The notes under the pieces were generated by a model. It was not told the origin of the DNA. It was given only the letters and a program-made list of their open reading frames with translations, and did no database searches. Made by a program: the position numbers and the translations under genes. A stretch of DNA of 64,000 nucleotides from JACRLW01 sp046349595. Its GTDB lineage: Bacteria; Planctomycetota; UBA1135; UBA2386. The DNA lies in assembly GCA_046349595.1 (NCBI GenBank), contig JAXMCA010000001.1:186001-250000 (forward strand), written 5' to 3'. Numbering within the stretch: the first letter of the stretch is position 1; every line of letters begins with the position of its first letter. Below are positions 1 to 8,371 of this stretch, in pieces.

Positions 1-5
1 GCGAG

Positions 6-659
6 ATGCGCGACAAGGCGCTCTCCCCTCCCGCGCCGGTCGACGGCTACGAGGTCGACGGCGCGATCGGTGTCGGCTCCCGCGGCGGGCTCGACTACTA
101 CGGCTGCGGCAACGGCGTGATGTGGGTGGTGAGCGCGGAGGGCGCGAGCGCGATCTCGGTCCTCGCGGCCCGCATGGCGCGCGACGAACTCGCCCGCGCT
201 CTCGAGGCCGGCGCGAATGCCCGCAAGGCGCTCGCACACACCAACAAGGTTCTGTTCCAACGACTGCCGCGCGGCGCGTGCGCCAAGGCCAGCCTGGTCG
301 AGGTCGGCGCGGACGGCGCGAAGCTCTACCAGGCCGGCTACCGCGCGCCGCTGTGGATCTGTCGCGCGGGGCAAGTCCTGGAACTCGCCGCCGAGGGGCT
401 CGCCCTCGGTCTCGACGACGGTCCGGTGTTCGAGAAGGGGCTGCGCTCCGAGAAGCTCGACGTGCAACCCGGCGTCCGCTTCGTGCAGACCAACGAGGCC
501 GGCATCCGCATGCAGGAGCTGCTCGATCTCGTGCGTGCGCACTCGCCCAAGCACACCGCGCCGTTCATGAACCTCGTGCTCGGTACGCTCGAGGGCGACG
601 CGGGCAGCGAGGGTCTCCGCGAGGATGTCCTCCTGCTCACCTGCAAGCGCATGGGCTGA
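6..659 (+). CDS. PP2C/SpoIIE-like phosphatase domain protein, probably cut at its 5' end by the window edge
   Basis: The 217 visible residues resemble the C-terminal part of PPM/SpoIIE-type serine phosphatases: a GG-x-DYYG-like opening near residue 28, a central alpha/beta core, and a terminal REDVLLLTCKR stretch matching the family's last strand with its metal-binding acidic residue. The usual early GDxSGHG-type metal site is replaced by VSAEGAS near residue 42, so catalysis may be weak or absent. The first ATG is at base 6 and no stop precedes it, so the gene may extend to the left, for example into a GAF or sensor domain. It ends 4 bases before the next gene, so the two are probably co-transcribed. 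A degenerate pseudophosphatase is the main alternative. Confidence 0.55.
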   Translation: MRDKALSPPAPVDGYEVDGAIGVGSRGGLDYYGCGNGVMWVVSAEGASAISVLAARMARDELARALEAGANARKALAHTNKVLFQRLPRGACAKASLVEVGADGAKLYQAGYRAPLWICRAGQVLELAAEGLALGLDDGPVFEKGLRSEKLDVQPGVRFVQTNEAGIRMQELLDLVRAHSPKHTAPFMNLVLGTLEGDAGSEGLREDVLLLTCKRMG

Positions 660-663
660 TGCG

Positions 664-960
664 ATGAGTGCGCCAACCGAGTCGTTCCAGGCGCTGATCG
701 AGCGCATCTACCTGCAGCGCGATTCCGCGCGCGGCATGCAGGGCACCTTGCTCTGGTTCGTGGAGGAGGTCGGCGAGCTGGTCCGCGCCATCCGCCGCGG
801 CGAGCGCCAGAACCTCGAGGAGGAGTTCGCCGACGTCTACGCGTGGCTGGCCTCGCTCGCGTCGCTGCACGGGCTCGACCTCGATGCGATGGGGCGCAGG
901 AAGTACGCCGCCGGATGCCCGAAGTGCCATGCGGCTCCCTGTGCGTGCCGATCGCGTTGA
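664..960 (+). CDS. MazG-like nucleotide pyrophosphohydrolase with a cysteine-rich tail
   Basis: A 98-residue protein with the EExxE plus ExxD metal-binding pattern of the MazG/all-alpha NTP pyrophosphohydrolase superfamily: FVEEVGEL near residues 35-42 and EEEFADVY near 54-61. Such enzymes hydrolyse (d)NTPs to monophosphate and pyrophosphate. The start at 664 is preferred over the in-frame ATG at 625 because the latter lies inside the upstream gene. The last 15 residues carry CPKCHAAPCAC, four cysteines that could form a small zinc site. This is not part of the basic fold and is the odd feature of the gene. Confidence 0.7.
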   Translation: MSAPTESFQALIERIYLQRDSARGMQGTLLWFVEEVGELVRAIRRGERQNLEEEFADVYAWLASLASLHGLDLDAMGRRKYAAGCPKCHAAPCACRSR

Positions 961-992
961 CTGGTCAGGATGGCCTGCCTAGCGTCGGGTCC

Positions 993-2089
993 ATGGCGAT
1001 CGAGACCGAGGGAGCCGGACACGGCCCCGATGTTCCCTCCGCCTCGCCCTCCGGGTCGAAACCCGGAACCCGACGCAGGCGGAAGCTGATCTTCGCGCTC
1101 GTTCCGCTGCTCGCCTTCACCTTGCTCGCCGAGGTCGTCGGTCGCTGCATCGCCTATCAGCGGCTGGGCAATCACAGTTTCGCGGTGGTCGGCCTGTACG
1201 ACGCGATCGCCGACCGATTGATGCACTGGCGCGCGCAGTCGATCGCGCAGCAGATGCAGGCGGAACGCGCGGAGGAGCTGGCGCGATTCGCGGCGAATCA
1301 ACGCCCCGGCGAACTCGAGAACGCCGACCGCTACACGATGATCTTCGATCGCTTCGCGGAGCTCTGTCGCGCCCAGGATGCGACGCTCGCCGTCCTGTTC
1401 GTTCCGAGCCCCGGTGGTCCGAAGCTGCCGATCAACACGCACTGCCGCGCGTTCTTCCGCGAGCTCTGCGAGAAGCGCAGGATCCCCCTGTTCGATGCGA
1501 CGGAGACCTTCGCTCCCTACCGGAACGACGTCCTGTACCTGCTCCCGGATGATGGCCACACCTCGAGGTTCGGGAACCACGTCCTGGCCGAGGGACTCGC
1601 GACCTTCCTCGCACCGCTCCTATCCCATCGCAGCTCGGTGCACTACCGCGCGGAGCAGCGGCCGGCATTGCTCGGCGACCTCGAGCCGTCGAGGAACTAC
1701 ATCTTCGGCGACACGACACCCTTGCCGTGCCGCGTGATCACCAATGCGCAGGGACTGAGACGCACCGCCGAACTGGTGTTCCCGGCCCCGCGCACGCGGG
1801 TGCTGTGTGTCGGCGTTCCTACACCTTCGGGCACGGCGTCCACGACTCGCAGTGCTACCCGCAGCAGCTCGAGGTGGAGCTGAGAGACGCCGAGGTCGTC
1901 AACGCCGGGATCGCGGGCTACACCATCTGCGACGAGTACGCGTGCTTCAGCGAACGCGGGCGTTTCACCGAACCCGACGTCGTCCTCCTGCAGGTCTACC
2001 CCAACGACTTCGAAGGCCTCGCGCCGAGCCTGCAGAAGGTCTACTGCCGCGGCGGTGAGTTCTGTTCGGCGGGCCGCGGTCAACGTTGA
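993..2089 (+). pseudogene. Membrane-anchored SGNH-hydrolase-like gene, frameshifted at the nucleophile block
   Basis: The first frame (993 to about 1815) encodes an Arg-rich N-terminus, a membrane helix (residues about 31-48), and a region ending in DDGHTSRFGNHVLAEGL, which resembles the Asp-x-x-His block of SGNH/GDSL hydrolases. Near residue 270 the second hydrolase-like domain should start with VLCVGDSYTFG, but the reading frame breaks exactly there. VLCVG is encoded up to 1814, SYTFGHGV continues from 1817 in another frame, and only two bases (1815-1816) remain for the missing Asp codon. The second frame runs to a stop at 2089 after PNDFEGL, shorter than a full domain. Either a one-base deletion killed the gene or this is a sequencing error. 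Confidence 0.65.
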
Positions 2090-2102
2090 GTGACCGGATC
2101 GC

Positions 2103-2130
2103 TGAACCCCGGCGGAGAATCGCGGGTTCA
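2103..2130. terminator. Possible hairpin terminator between convergent genes
   Basis: A 7-bp perfect inverted repeat (TGAACCC at 2103-2109 and GGGTTCA at 2124-2130, 14-base loop) lies in the 91-bp gap between the converging ends of the SGNH gene and the minus-strand TPR gene. There is no T tract, so this is suggested by position only. Confidence 0.3.
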
Positions 2131-2180
2131 CGTGTCCGGGGCAGGGGATCCCGCGTGGAGCCTGTGCGCCGCCCGGCAGC

Positions 2181-4442
2181 TCAGCGCCCGCGTCGCCGCG
2201 GGCGGTTCGTGCCGCTCGGCCGCGAGCCCTGCGGATCGCGCTCGTAGGCCGGCGGTTCGAGCATCTTCGGATCGAGGTCGTCGAGGGCCGTCTGCAGTCG
2301 AGCGGCGAGATCGCCCTTCTCGCGCTGCTTCAGGCGGGCGAGCAGCACCTTCGCGGTGTCCACCGACGACAGGTTGAGGCCGTCGAGGGCGTTGGCGGAG
2401 TCGGGCTTGCGCCGGAAGGAGGCGAGCACCTCGTCGAGCGCCTTCTGATCGTCGTCGGCCTCGAAGGCGATGCGCGCGAGTCCGCCGTGCGCGACGGCGA
2501 CGTAGTGGTCGGCCGTCGCGCGTGTCGCCTCGTTGGCGACGATCCACTGCTCGTAGTGTGCGATGGCACGGCCGTAGGCGGCGATCGAGGCGTCGCGCTC
2601 GCCGGCGCGGCGGTGGAACTCCGCAGCGACCAAGGCGGCGTAGCCCGCGAACCAGCGCAGGTTCTTCGGTGCGTCGTTGCGCGCGAGCATCGCGTCGTAG
2701 GTCGATTCCAGGCCGTCGACGCCGCTGTCGGAGAGGATCTGGCTGCGCAGGCGATCGTGGAGCTCCCAGGACTCCGGGAAACGCGTGAGGCCGTCCTCGA
2801 GCACGCGCGCGGCCTCGCCGTAGGCGCCGAGGTAGACCAGGAAGTCGTGGTGGGAGACCACCTGGCGATCGGTGCCGAGCGGGTGACGGGCGAGCAGCGC
2901 GTAGGCCGCGTGCACGTCGCCCATCCACTGCTGCGGCCACTCCTGCTTGCCCTGCACGGCCTCGCGGATCGCGCGCTGGCGGCCCTCGGCGAAGACCGCG
3001 ACGACCGCCATGGTCGTCCAACTGGTCGGGTCGGTCGGCAGGGACTTCATCGCCGCTTCGGCGCGCTGCATCGCCGTCGTCTGATCGCCGAGGTAGTAGG
3101 CGCTCAGCGCGACGGTCGCGTCGACGGCGAAGCCCTTCGCGCCGAGCTTCTCGGCCTCGAGAGCCTGATTGCGCGCGTCCTCCAGCGTGAGCTGCCACAG
3201 CCGTCGCGCGGTCGCCGACTCGGCGGCTCTCGGTCGAGCGGTCGAAGGATCGAAGGCCTGCGCGAGCAGCGCTTCGGCGAGGGCGGCGCGCGCGGTCGGA
3301 TCCTCGGGGTTGCTCCGCGTCGCGGCCTCGCTGCGCTCGACCTTGGTGGCGGCGTCGAGCTGCTGGGCAGCGGCGGCGTAGGAGGCGCCGCCGCTCAGAG
3401 CCTTCGACCATCCCTCGACATCCACCGCGGTGACCTTCGACGCGAGCCCGCGGTGGACCACGGCGAGCGTGCGCGCGCGCGGCGAGATCGCACCGATGCG
3501 TTCGAGCGCCCCGACCAATCCCTCGCGCTCTCCGGACTCCATCGGCACGCGCAGCGCCTCGGCGATCACGTCCACCGAACTCTCCGAGTTGGCCCGTGCG
3601 AGCGCCTTGCGCGCGAGCTTGCCCATCTCGAGGTCGAGGCCGAACACCGCCTGGCGAAGCAGTCCGTCGGGTGCGGCCTCCGGATGGGCACTGGCCGCTT
3701 CGAGCAGGTTGCGACGTGTCTGCGCGTCCCCTTCGGAATAGGCCTTCTCCACCGCGTCGCGATCGACCACATCGCGGCTCGCCACCCGTTCCACGATCGA
3801 CTTGTCACCGCGCACGATCGGCGGGGTCGGCACCGCGCGCTCGGCGATGCCGTCGCCGATCGCCTTGAACACCGAGTCGGTGTCCATCGCGTAGTAGATG
3901 TCGTAGGTCTCGCTGCCGTCGAGCTCGACCATGATGTGACGCGGCGCGATGCGGCGGCCGTCGAGGAACTTCTCGTAGACGATCGGCTCCATCGCGATGT
4001 GTTCGCCGCAGGTCACGCTGCCGAAGCGCGGGCAGAGGATGCGGTGGCCCTCGTCGTCGTAGTCGCGCGGGTTGTGGCGGTAGACCGACGCCATCACGCA
4101 CACGTACGGCTCGTAGAGCTTCGCGATCTCCGGCTGGCGGTAGCGCACACCGGCGTAGTGTTCGCTCGCGGGTTCGCCGTCCATGTTGACGCAGACCAGG
4201 ATTGGATGGCCGGTCGCGTGGGAGACCGCGACGGCGTCTTCCCAGGTGCGCTGGAAGGTGATCAGCACCGGCTTCTTCCAGTCCTCGGCGGTCGGCGGGT
4301 ACCAGATGCCGGCGCGGCCGTTGCCCTGCTGACCCTGCGGGTTCCCGGGGTCGGTCGGGTCCTGGCCGTGCAGCACGGCGCCGGACAGCACGAGGAACAC
4401 CGGAAGGACGACGGACCGCAGCTTCGGAAGCAGGTCTTGCAT
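2181..4442 (-). CDS. Secreted thioredoxin-fold protein with HEAT/TPR-like helical repeats
   Basis: A 754-residue protein with a signal peptide (hydrophobic run to about residue 26, ending LHGQ). Residues about 45-190 look like a thioredoxin-fold domain (PVLITFQRTWEDAVAVSHATGH, ILVCVNMDG, then IMVELDGS). The usual CxxC is missing, so this is probably a non-redox version. The rest is Ala-rich helix, read as HEAT/TPR-like repeats, with the clearest TPR units at about 560-730. The ATG at 4442 is chosen because it directly precedes the signal peptide; an in-frame ATG at 4457 is the alternative. The gene is divergent from the MoxR/Bat operon. The Pro/Arg-rich C-terminus is unexplained. I infer a periplasmic scaffold and cannot assign a substrate. 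Confidence 0.7.
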   Translation of the reverse strand: MQDLLPKLRSVVLPVFLVLSGAVLHGQDPTDPGNPQGQQGNGRAGIWYPPTAEDWKKPVLITFQRTWEDAVAVSHATGHPILVCVNMDGEPASEHYAGVRYRQPEIAKLYEPYVCVMASVYRHNPRDYDDEGHRILCPRFGSVTCGEHIAMEPIVYEKFLDGRRIAPRHIMVELDGSETYDIYYAMDTDSVFKAIGDGIAERAVPTPPIVRGDKSIVERVASRDVVDRDAVEKAYSEGDAQTRRNLLEAASAHPEAAPDGLLRQAVFGLDLEMGKLARKALARANSESSVDVIAEALRVPMESGEREGLVGALERIGAISPRARTLAVVHRGLASKVTAVDVEGWSKALSGGASYAAAAQQLDAATKVERSEAATRSNPEDPTARAALAEALLAQAFDPSTARPRAAESATARRLWQLTLEDARNQALEAEKLGAKGFAVDATVALSAYYLGDQTTAMQRAEAAMKSLPTDPTSWTTMAVVAVFAEGRQRAIREAVQGKQEWPQQWMGDVHAAYALLARHPLGTDRQVVSHHDFLVYLGAYGEAARVLEDGLTRFPESWELHDRLRSQILSDSGVDGLESTYDAMLARNDAPKNLRWFAGYAALVAAEFHRRAGERDASIAAYGRAIAHYEQWIVANEATRATADHYVAVAHGGLARIAFEADDDQKALDEVLASFRRKPDSANALDGLNLSSVDTAKVLLARLKQREKGDLAARLQTALDDLDPKMLEPPAYERDPQGSRPSGTNRPRRRGR

Positions 4443-4584
4443 GAGGGGGCCTCGCATCGAGCGCGGCAAGTGTACGCGGCCATCTCCGTGGCGGGAGGCG
4501 AGCGTGGTCTTCGACAAGTGTGTTTCAACCGCACGCGACGCGCGCGCTATCCTCCGCCGACCCCTTCCGCGGAGACCCGAGACC

Positions 4585-5574
4585 TTGACCGACGTGAAAG
4601 CCGCCACGGCCCGCATCGAACAGGATGCAGCGTTCCTCGACGGGGTCGTGCGCGAGGTCGAACAGGTGATCGTCGGGCAGCGTCACCTGCTCGACGGCCT
4701 GCTGATCGGCCTGCTCGCCGACGGCCACGTGCTGCTCGAAGGAGTGCCCGGCCTCGCCAAGTCACTGGCGGTGCAATCGCTGGCGACGGCGCTCGGCGGC
4801 ACCTTCCGCCGCATCCAGTTCACGCCCGACCTGCTGCCCTCCGACCTGCTCGGCACGCAGATCTTCAGCCCGAAGACCGGCGAGTGGACGGTGCGCGAGG
4901 GACCGGTGTTCGCCAACTTCGTGCTGGCCGACGAGATCAACCGGGCACCGGCGAAGGTGCAGTCGGCCCTGCTCGAGGCGATGCAGGAGCGGCACGTCAG
5001 CCTTGCGGGCGAGACCCACGCCCTGCCGTCGCCGTTCCTGGTCCTCGCCACGCAGAACCCGGTCGAGCACGAGGGCACCTACGCGCTTCCCGAAGCCCAG
5101 GTCGACCGCTTCATGCTCAAGGTCGTGGTCGGCTATCCGAGCCGCGAGGAGGAGGCGCTGATCGTGGATCGCATGGCGCGCAACGCGCCGCGGGTGCACG
5201 TGCGTCGGGTGGCCGAGCCGGCCCAGGTGCTCAGGGCGCGCGAGGCGATGGACGAGGTCTACGTCGATCCGAAGGTGCGCAGCTACGTCGTCGATCTGGT
5301 GTTCGCGACGCGCGATCCGAAGTCGGCCGGGCTCCCGGACCTCGCGCCGCTGATCCTCTACGGCGCCTCGCCGCGTGCTTCGATCGCACTCACCCGCGCG
5401 GCGCGGGCGCGGGCCTTCATGCATCGGCGCGGATTCGTCACGCCGCAGGACGTGAAGTCGGTCGGCATGGACGTGCTGCGCCACCGCGTGCTCACGACCT
5501 ACGAGGCCGAGGCCGAGGGGCTCAGCTCCGAACACGTGATCCAGCGCGTGTTCGACAGCGTTCCGGTCCCCTGA
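4585..5574 (+). CDS. moxR: MoxR-family AAA+ ATPase
   Basis: A 329-residue AAA+ ATPase. Walker A is GVPGLAKS (about residues 53-60), Walker B is VLADEINRAP, and the sensor region is ATQNPVEHEGTYALPEAQ, all hallmark MoxR sequences. MoxR proteins act as chaperone-like partners of the VWA proteins encoded beside them. No ATG gives the normal length. I chose TTG 4585, preceded by GGAGA at 4571-4575; GTG 4594 is the alternative. An upstream in-frame ATG at 4441 would add a 48-residue tail that overlaps the divergent gene and looks like non-coding sequence. It is the first gene of the Bat operon and ends 6 bases before the DUF58 gene. Confidence 0.93.
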   Translation: MTDVKAATARIEQDAAFLDGVVREVEQVIVGQRHLLDGLLIGLLADGHVLLEGVPGLAKSLAVQSLATALGGTFRRIQFTPDLLPSDLLGTQIFSPKTGEWTVREGPVFANFVLADEINRAPAKVQSALLEAMQERHVSLAGETHALPSPFLVLATQNPVEHEGTYALPEAQVDRFMLKVVVGYPSREEEALIVDRMARNAPRVHVRRVAEPAQVLRAREAMDEVYVDPKVRSYVVDLVFATRDPKSAGLPDLAPLILYGASPRASIALTRAARARAFMHRRGFVTPQDVKSVGMDVLRHRVLTTYEAEAEGLSSEHVIQRVFDSVPVP

Positions 5575-5580
5575 ACCGGG

Positions 5581-6495
5581 ATGGAAGACGAGCGCGACGA
5601 CGAGCTTGCCGAGCTGCTCGCGGAGGTCCGCCGCATCGAGGTGCAGGCGAACCGGCTGGTCCGCGGCGTGATGGCCGGCGGCTACAGCTCGGTGTTCCGC
5701 GGCGCCGGCATCGAGTTCGACGAAGTGCGCGAATACGTCCCCGGTGACGACCCGCGCTCGGTCGACTGGAACGTCACCGCGCGCGTCGGCCGACCCTTCG
5801 TGAAGAAGTACGTCGACGAGCGTGAGCTGACGGTGATGTTCCTGCTCGACGTGTCGGCATCGACGCGCTGCGGATTCGGAACCTGGTCGATGCGCCAGGC
5901 CGCGGCGCGCATCTGCGCGTGTCTCGCGATGTCCGCGGTGCGCAACGACGACAAGGTCGGTCTGATCGCATTCAGCTCGCGCGTGGAGCACCATGTTCCG
6001 CCGCAGAAGGGGGCCGGGCACGCGTTGCGCATCGTGCGCGACTGTCTGGCGCTGCGCGGTGAGGAGCCCGGCACGGACCTGCGCGCGCCGCTCGACTTCG
6101 TCGGACGGGTCCTGCGCCGCAAGAGCATCCTGTTCCTGGTGTCCGACTTCCTCACGCCGGGCTTCGAGCGCGAGCTCGGCCTGTGCGCACGTCGCCACGA
6201 TCTGATCGCGGTGCGTCTGCAGGCCCCGGAACTCGCGGCTCCCGATGCGCGGCTGGTCAGGTTCCGCGATCCCGAGAGCGGCGCGGCCCGTGTCGTCGAC
6301 TGGTCGTGCCCGCGCACCCGCGCCGGCTACGAGGAACGCGTCGCGACCTGGCGAGCGCAGACCGCCGACATCCTGCGCCGCGTCGGCGTGGACCTGATGG
6401 ACGTCAGGGTGCCTCGTGATCCCGGCCGTGACGGCATCGCGAAGCCGATCCTCGAGTTCTTCCGCATGCGCGAACTGCGCGGGGAGAAGCGGTGA
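5581..6495 (+). CDS. DUF58 domain protein of the MoxR/Bat system
   Basis: A 304-residue protein with the DUF58 signature: GYSSVFRGAGIEFDEVREY, then PGDDPRSVDWNVTAR at about residues 55-72. A VWA-like segment follows, with LLDVSAS (about 92-98) as a metal-site remnant. DUF58 proteins sit between MoxR and the Bat VWA proteins and are thought to take part in complex assembly at the membrane. The ATG at 5581 is 6 bases after the moxR stop, and the end overlaps the next gene by 4 bases (ATGA-like), so translation is probably coupled. Confidence 0.92.
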   Translation: MEDERDDELAELLAEVRRIEVQANRLVRGVMAGGYSSVFRGAGIEFDEVREYVPGDDPRSVDWNVTARVGRPFVKKYVDERELTVMFLLDVSASTRCGFGTWSMRQAAARICACLAMSAVRNDDKVGLIAFSSRVEHHVPPQKGAGHALRIVRDCLALRGEEPGTDLRAPLDFVGRVLRRKSILFLVSDFLTPGFERELGLCARRHDLIAVRLQAPELAAPDARLVRFRDPESGAARVVDWSCPRTRAGYEERVATWRAQTADILRRVGVDLMDVRVPRDPGRDGIAKPILEFFRMRELRGEKR

Positions 6496-7382
6496 ATCGG
6501 TCGTTCCGCGTGTGTGCGGCGGCGGCGGCCCTGCTCGCGACCGCGATCGCGCAGGAGCCGCGGCTCGACGTGCGCGCGGATGCCACCGAGGTCGCACTCG
6601 GCGAGCGCTTCGGCATCACCGTGATCCGGCGCACGGCGGTCGGTGACCAGCTCGGGGCGTGGGACGACCGCTGGCTCGCACCATTGACCCTGCGTCTGCG
6701 CGAGCGCAGCACGCGTGACGTCGATGGTCGTCGCGAGGAACTCTCCGTCTTCGATGCATGGGCCTTCCGCACCGGTGCGCTGGAGTTGCCCGTGCCGCCG
6801 GCCCGACCCGACGACACAGCGCTTCGCCTGCTCGTGAAGAGCGCCCTGCCCGCGGGCGACGACGGCCGCGCGGAACTCCCCGGTGGATTGCTGTTGCCGC
6901 CCTTCCCCTGGCTCGCGTGGTCGCTCGGCGCACTCGTCGCGCTCGCGCTGGGCTTCACGACGCGGCGCGTGCTCCATGGGCGCGCTGCGCGCGAGGTCGT
7001 GGTTCCGGAGCCGGTGGCAGCGGGACCGTCGGCGTTGGATCGCGCGCGCGTCCGACTCGCGGTGCTCGCGGAACGACCGGTGGAGGGGATCGCCGCGATC
7101 GATGCCTTCTGGGTCGAGGCGTCGGCGCTGCTGCGCGAGTACGTCGAGGAGCGGTTCCGTCTGCGCGCCCCGGAGATGACGACCGAGGAGTTCCTCGCGT
7201 CGGAAGCGACCGCACGCGTGCTGGGAGCCGGGCAGATGCGCGCGCTCGGCGCGTTCCTCGCCGAGTGCGACATGGTGAAGTTCGCGCAGGCACCGTCGAC
7301 GGCTGCCGATTGCGTCCGGGTGATCGACGTGCTGTCGACCTTCCTCGCCGAGACGGCCCGCGTCGCGGAGGGTACCTCGTGA
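6492..7382 (+). CDS. Membrane protein of the Bat operon (DUF4381-like)
   Basis: A 296-residue protein with an N-terminal signal peptide (to about residue 21, ATAIAQ), a periplasmic beta-rich stretch, one transmembrane helix at about 138-157 (LAWSLGALVALALGF), and a cytoplasmic helical C-terminus with FWVEASALLREYVEERF and EFLASEATARVL. Such a tail is typical of the DUF4381-like/BatD-tail proteins that lie between DUF58 and BatA in these operons. It starts with GTGAATCGG (GTG 6492) inside the end of the DUF58 gene and overlaps BatA by 4 bases. Function is inferred from context. Confidence 0.75.
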   Translation: MNRSFRVCAAAAALLATAIAQEPRLDVRADATEVALGERFGITVIRRTAVGDQLGAWDDRWLAPLTLRLRERSTRDVDGRREELSVFDAWAFRTGALELPVPPARPDDTALRLLVKSALPAGDDGRAELPGGLLLPPFPWLAWSLGALVALALGFTTRRVLHGRAAREVVVPEPVAAGPSALDRARVRLAVLAERPVEGIAAIDAFWVEASALLREYVEERFRLRAPEMTTEEFLASEATARVLGAGQMRALGAFLAECDMVKFAQAPSTAADCVRVIDVLSTFLAETARVAEGTS

Positions 7383-8371
7383 TCGCGGCCCTCGCCGACT
7401 GGACCCTGCGCGGCCCGATGTGGCTGTCGTTGATCGCCGCGATCCCGTGGATCGCGATCCGTCGCGCGCGTCGCGGCGGTTCGGCGATCCCGGTCGCTTC
7501 GCTGACCTTCGTCCCGGAGCCGAAGCGATCGACCCTTCGTCTGCGGTTGCGCAGCCTGCCCGACGTACTCGCACTGCTCGGCGGCGCGCTGATGGTGCTC
7601 GCCCTGTCACGGCCGGTCGAGCGCGTGCCGCTGCCGCTGGTGGTGGAGGGCGTCGACGTGATGCTCTGCCTCGACGTGTCCTCGTCGATGGCGGCCCAGG
7701 ACATGGACCCGGCGCGGAGCCGTCTTTCCGTCGCGAAGACGGCCGCGGCGCGCTTCCTCGCCGCTCGACCGCACGATCGCATCGGCCTGATCACCTTCGC
7801 GCGCTTCCCCGACCTGCGCTGTCCCACCACGCTCGACCATCGCGCGCTCGCGGAGATCCTCGACGGCGTGGAACAGATCGAGCATGGCGGCGACGAGGAC
7901 GTGACCGGGATCGGCACCGCCGTCGCACGCGCGGTCGCGACGCTGCGCGGCAGCAAGGCGCGCTCGAAGATCGTCGTGCTGGTGACCGACGGCGAGGAGA
8001 ACGTCGCCACCACGCAGACGCCCGACGAGATCGATCCCGGTGAGGCTGCTCGGCTGGCGCGCGGCTTCGGCGTGCGCGTCTACACCATCGCGGCCGGCAT
8101 CGGTTCGCAGCAGCAGGATGGCCGCTTCCTGCCGATCGACACGCGTCAGGTCGAGAAGCTCGCGACCGACACCCGGGGGGCGTTCTTCGCCGCACGTGAC
8201 GCCGCCGCGATCGATCAGGTCTACGCGCACGTCGATGCCCTGGAGAAGGAGTCCTTCGAGGAGCCGCGCTTCGTCTTCGAGGAGCGCTTCGTCCCGATCC
8301 TGCTCCTCGGGGTCGCGCTGTGGCTCGGCGGGTTGCTGCTCAGGGCCACCTGGCTCGAGGTGCTGCCGTGA
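7379..8371 (+). CDS. batA: BatA-type membrane VWA domain protein
   Basis: A 330-residue protein with a transmembrane helix near the N-terminus (about 13-26), a second at about 63-77, a VWA domain with a complete MIDAS (CLDVSSSM, Asp99-x-Ser101-x-Ser103; later TDGEEN), and a C-terminal helix (about 308-325). This is the Aerotolerance/BatA layout, with the VWA domain outside between membrane anchors. The GTG start at 7379 overlaps the previous stop (GTGA), and the gene overlaps BatB the same way at 8368. Bat proteins are linked to aerotolerance and envelope stress; the substrate here is unknown. Confidence 0.88.
   Translation: MIAALADWTLRGPMWLSLIAAIPWIAIRRARRGGSAIPVASLTFVPEPKRSTLRLRLRSLPDVLALLGGALMVLALSRPVERVPLPLVVEGVDVMLCLDVSSSMAAQDMDPARSRLSVAKTAAARFLAARPHDRIGLITFARFPDLRCPTTLDHRALAEILDGVEQIEHGGDEDVTGIGTAVARAVATLRGSKARSKIVVLVTDGEENVATTQTPDEIDPGEAARLARGFGVRVYTIAAGIGSQQQDGRFLPIDTRQVEKLATDTRGAFFAARDAAAIDQVYAHVDALEKESFEEPRFVFEERFVPILLLGVALWLGGLLLRATWLEVLP

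Noticed and set aside
2487..5747. A 1086-codon plus-strand frame crossing the TPR gene and moxR
   Set aside because: It is antisense to the TPR protein and out of frame with moxR; composition is that of a shadow frame.
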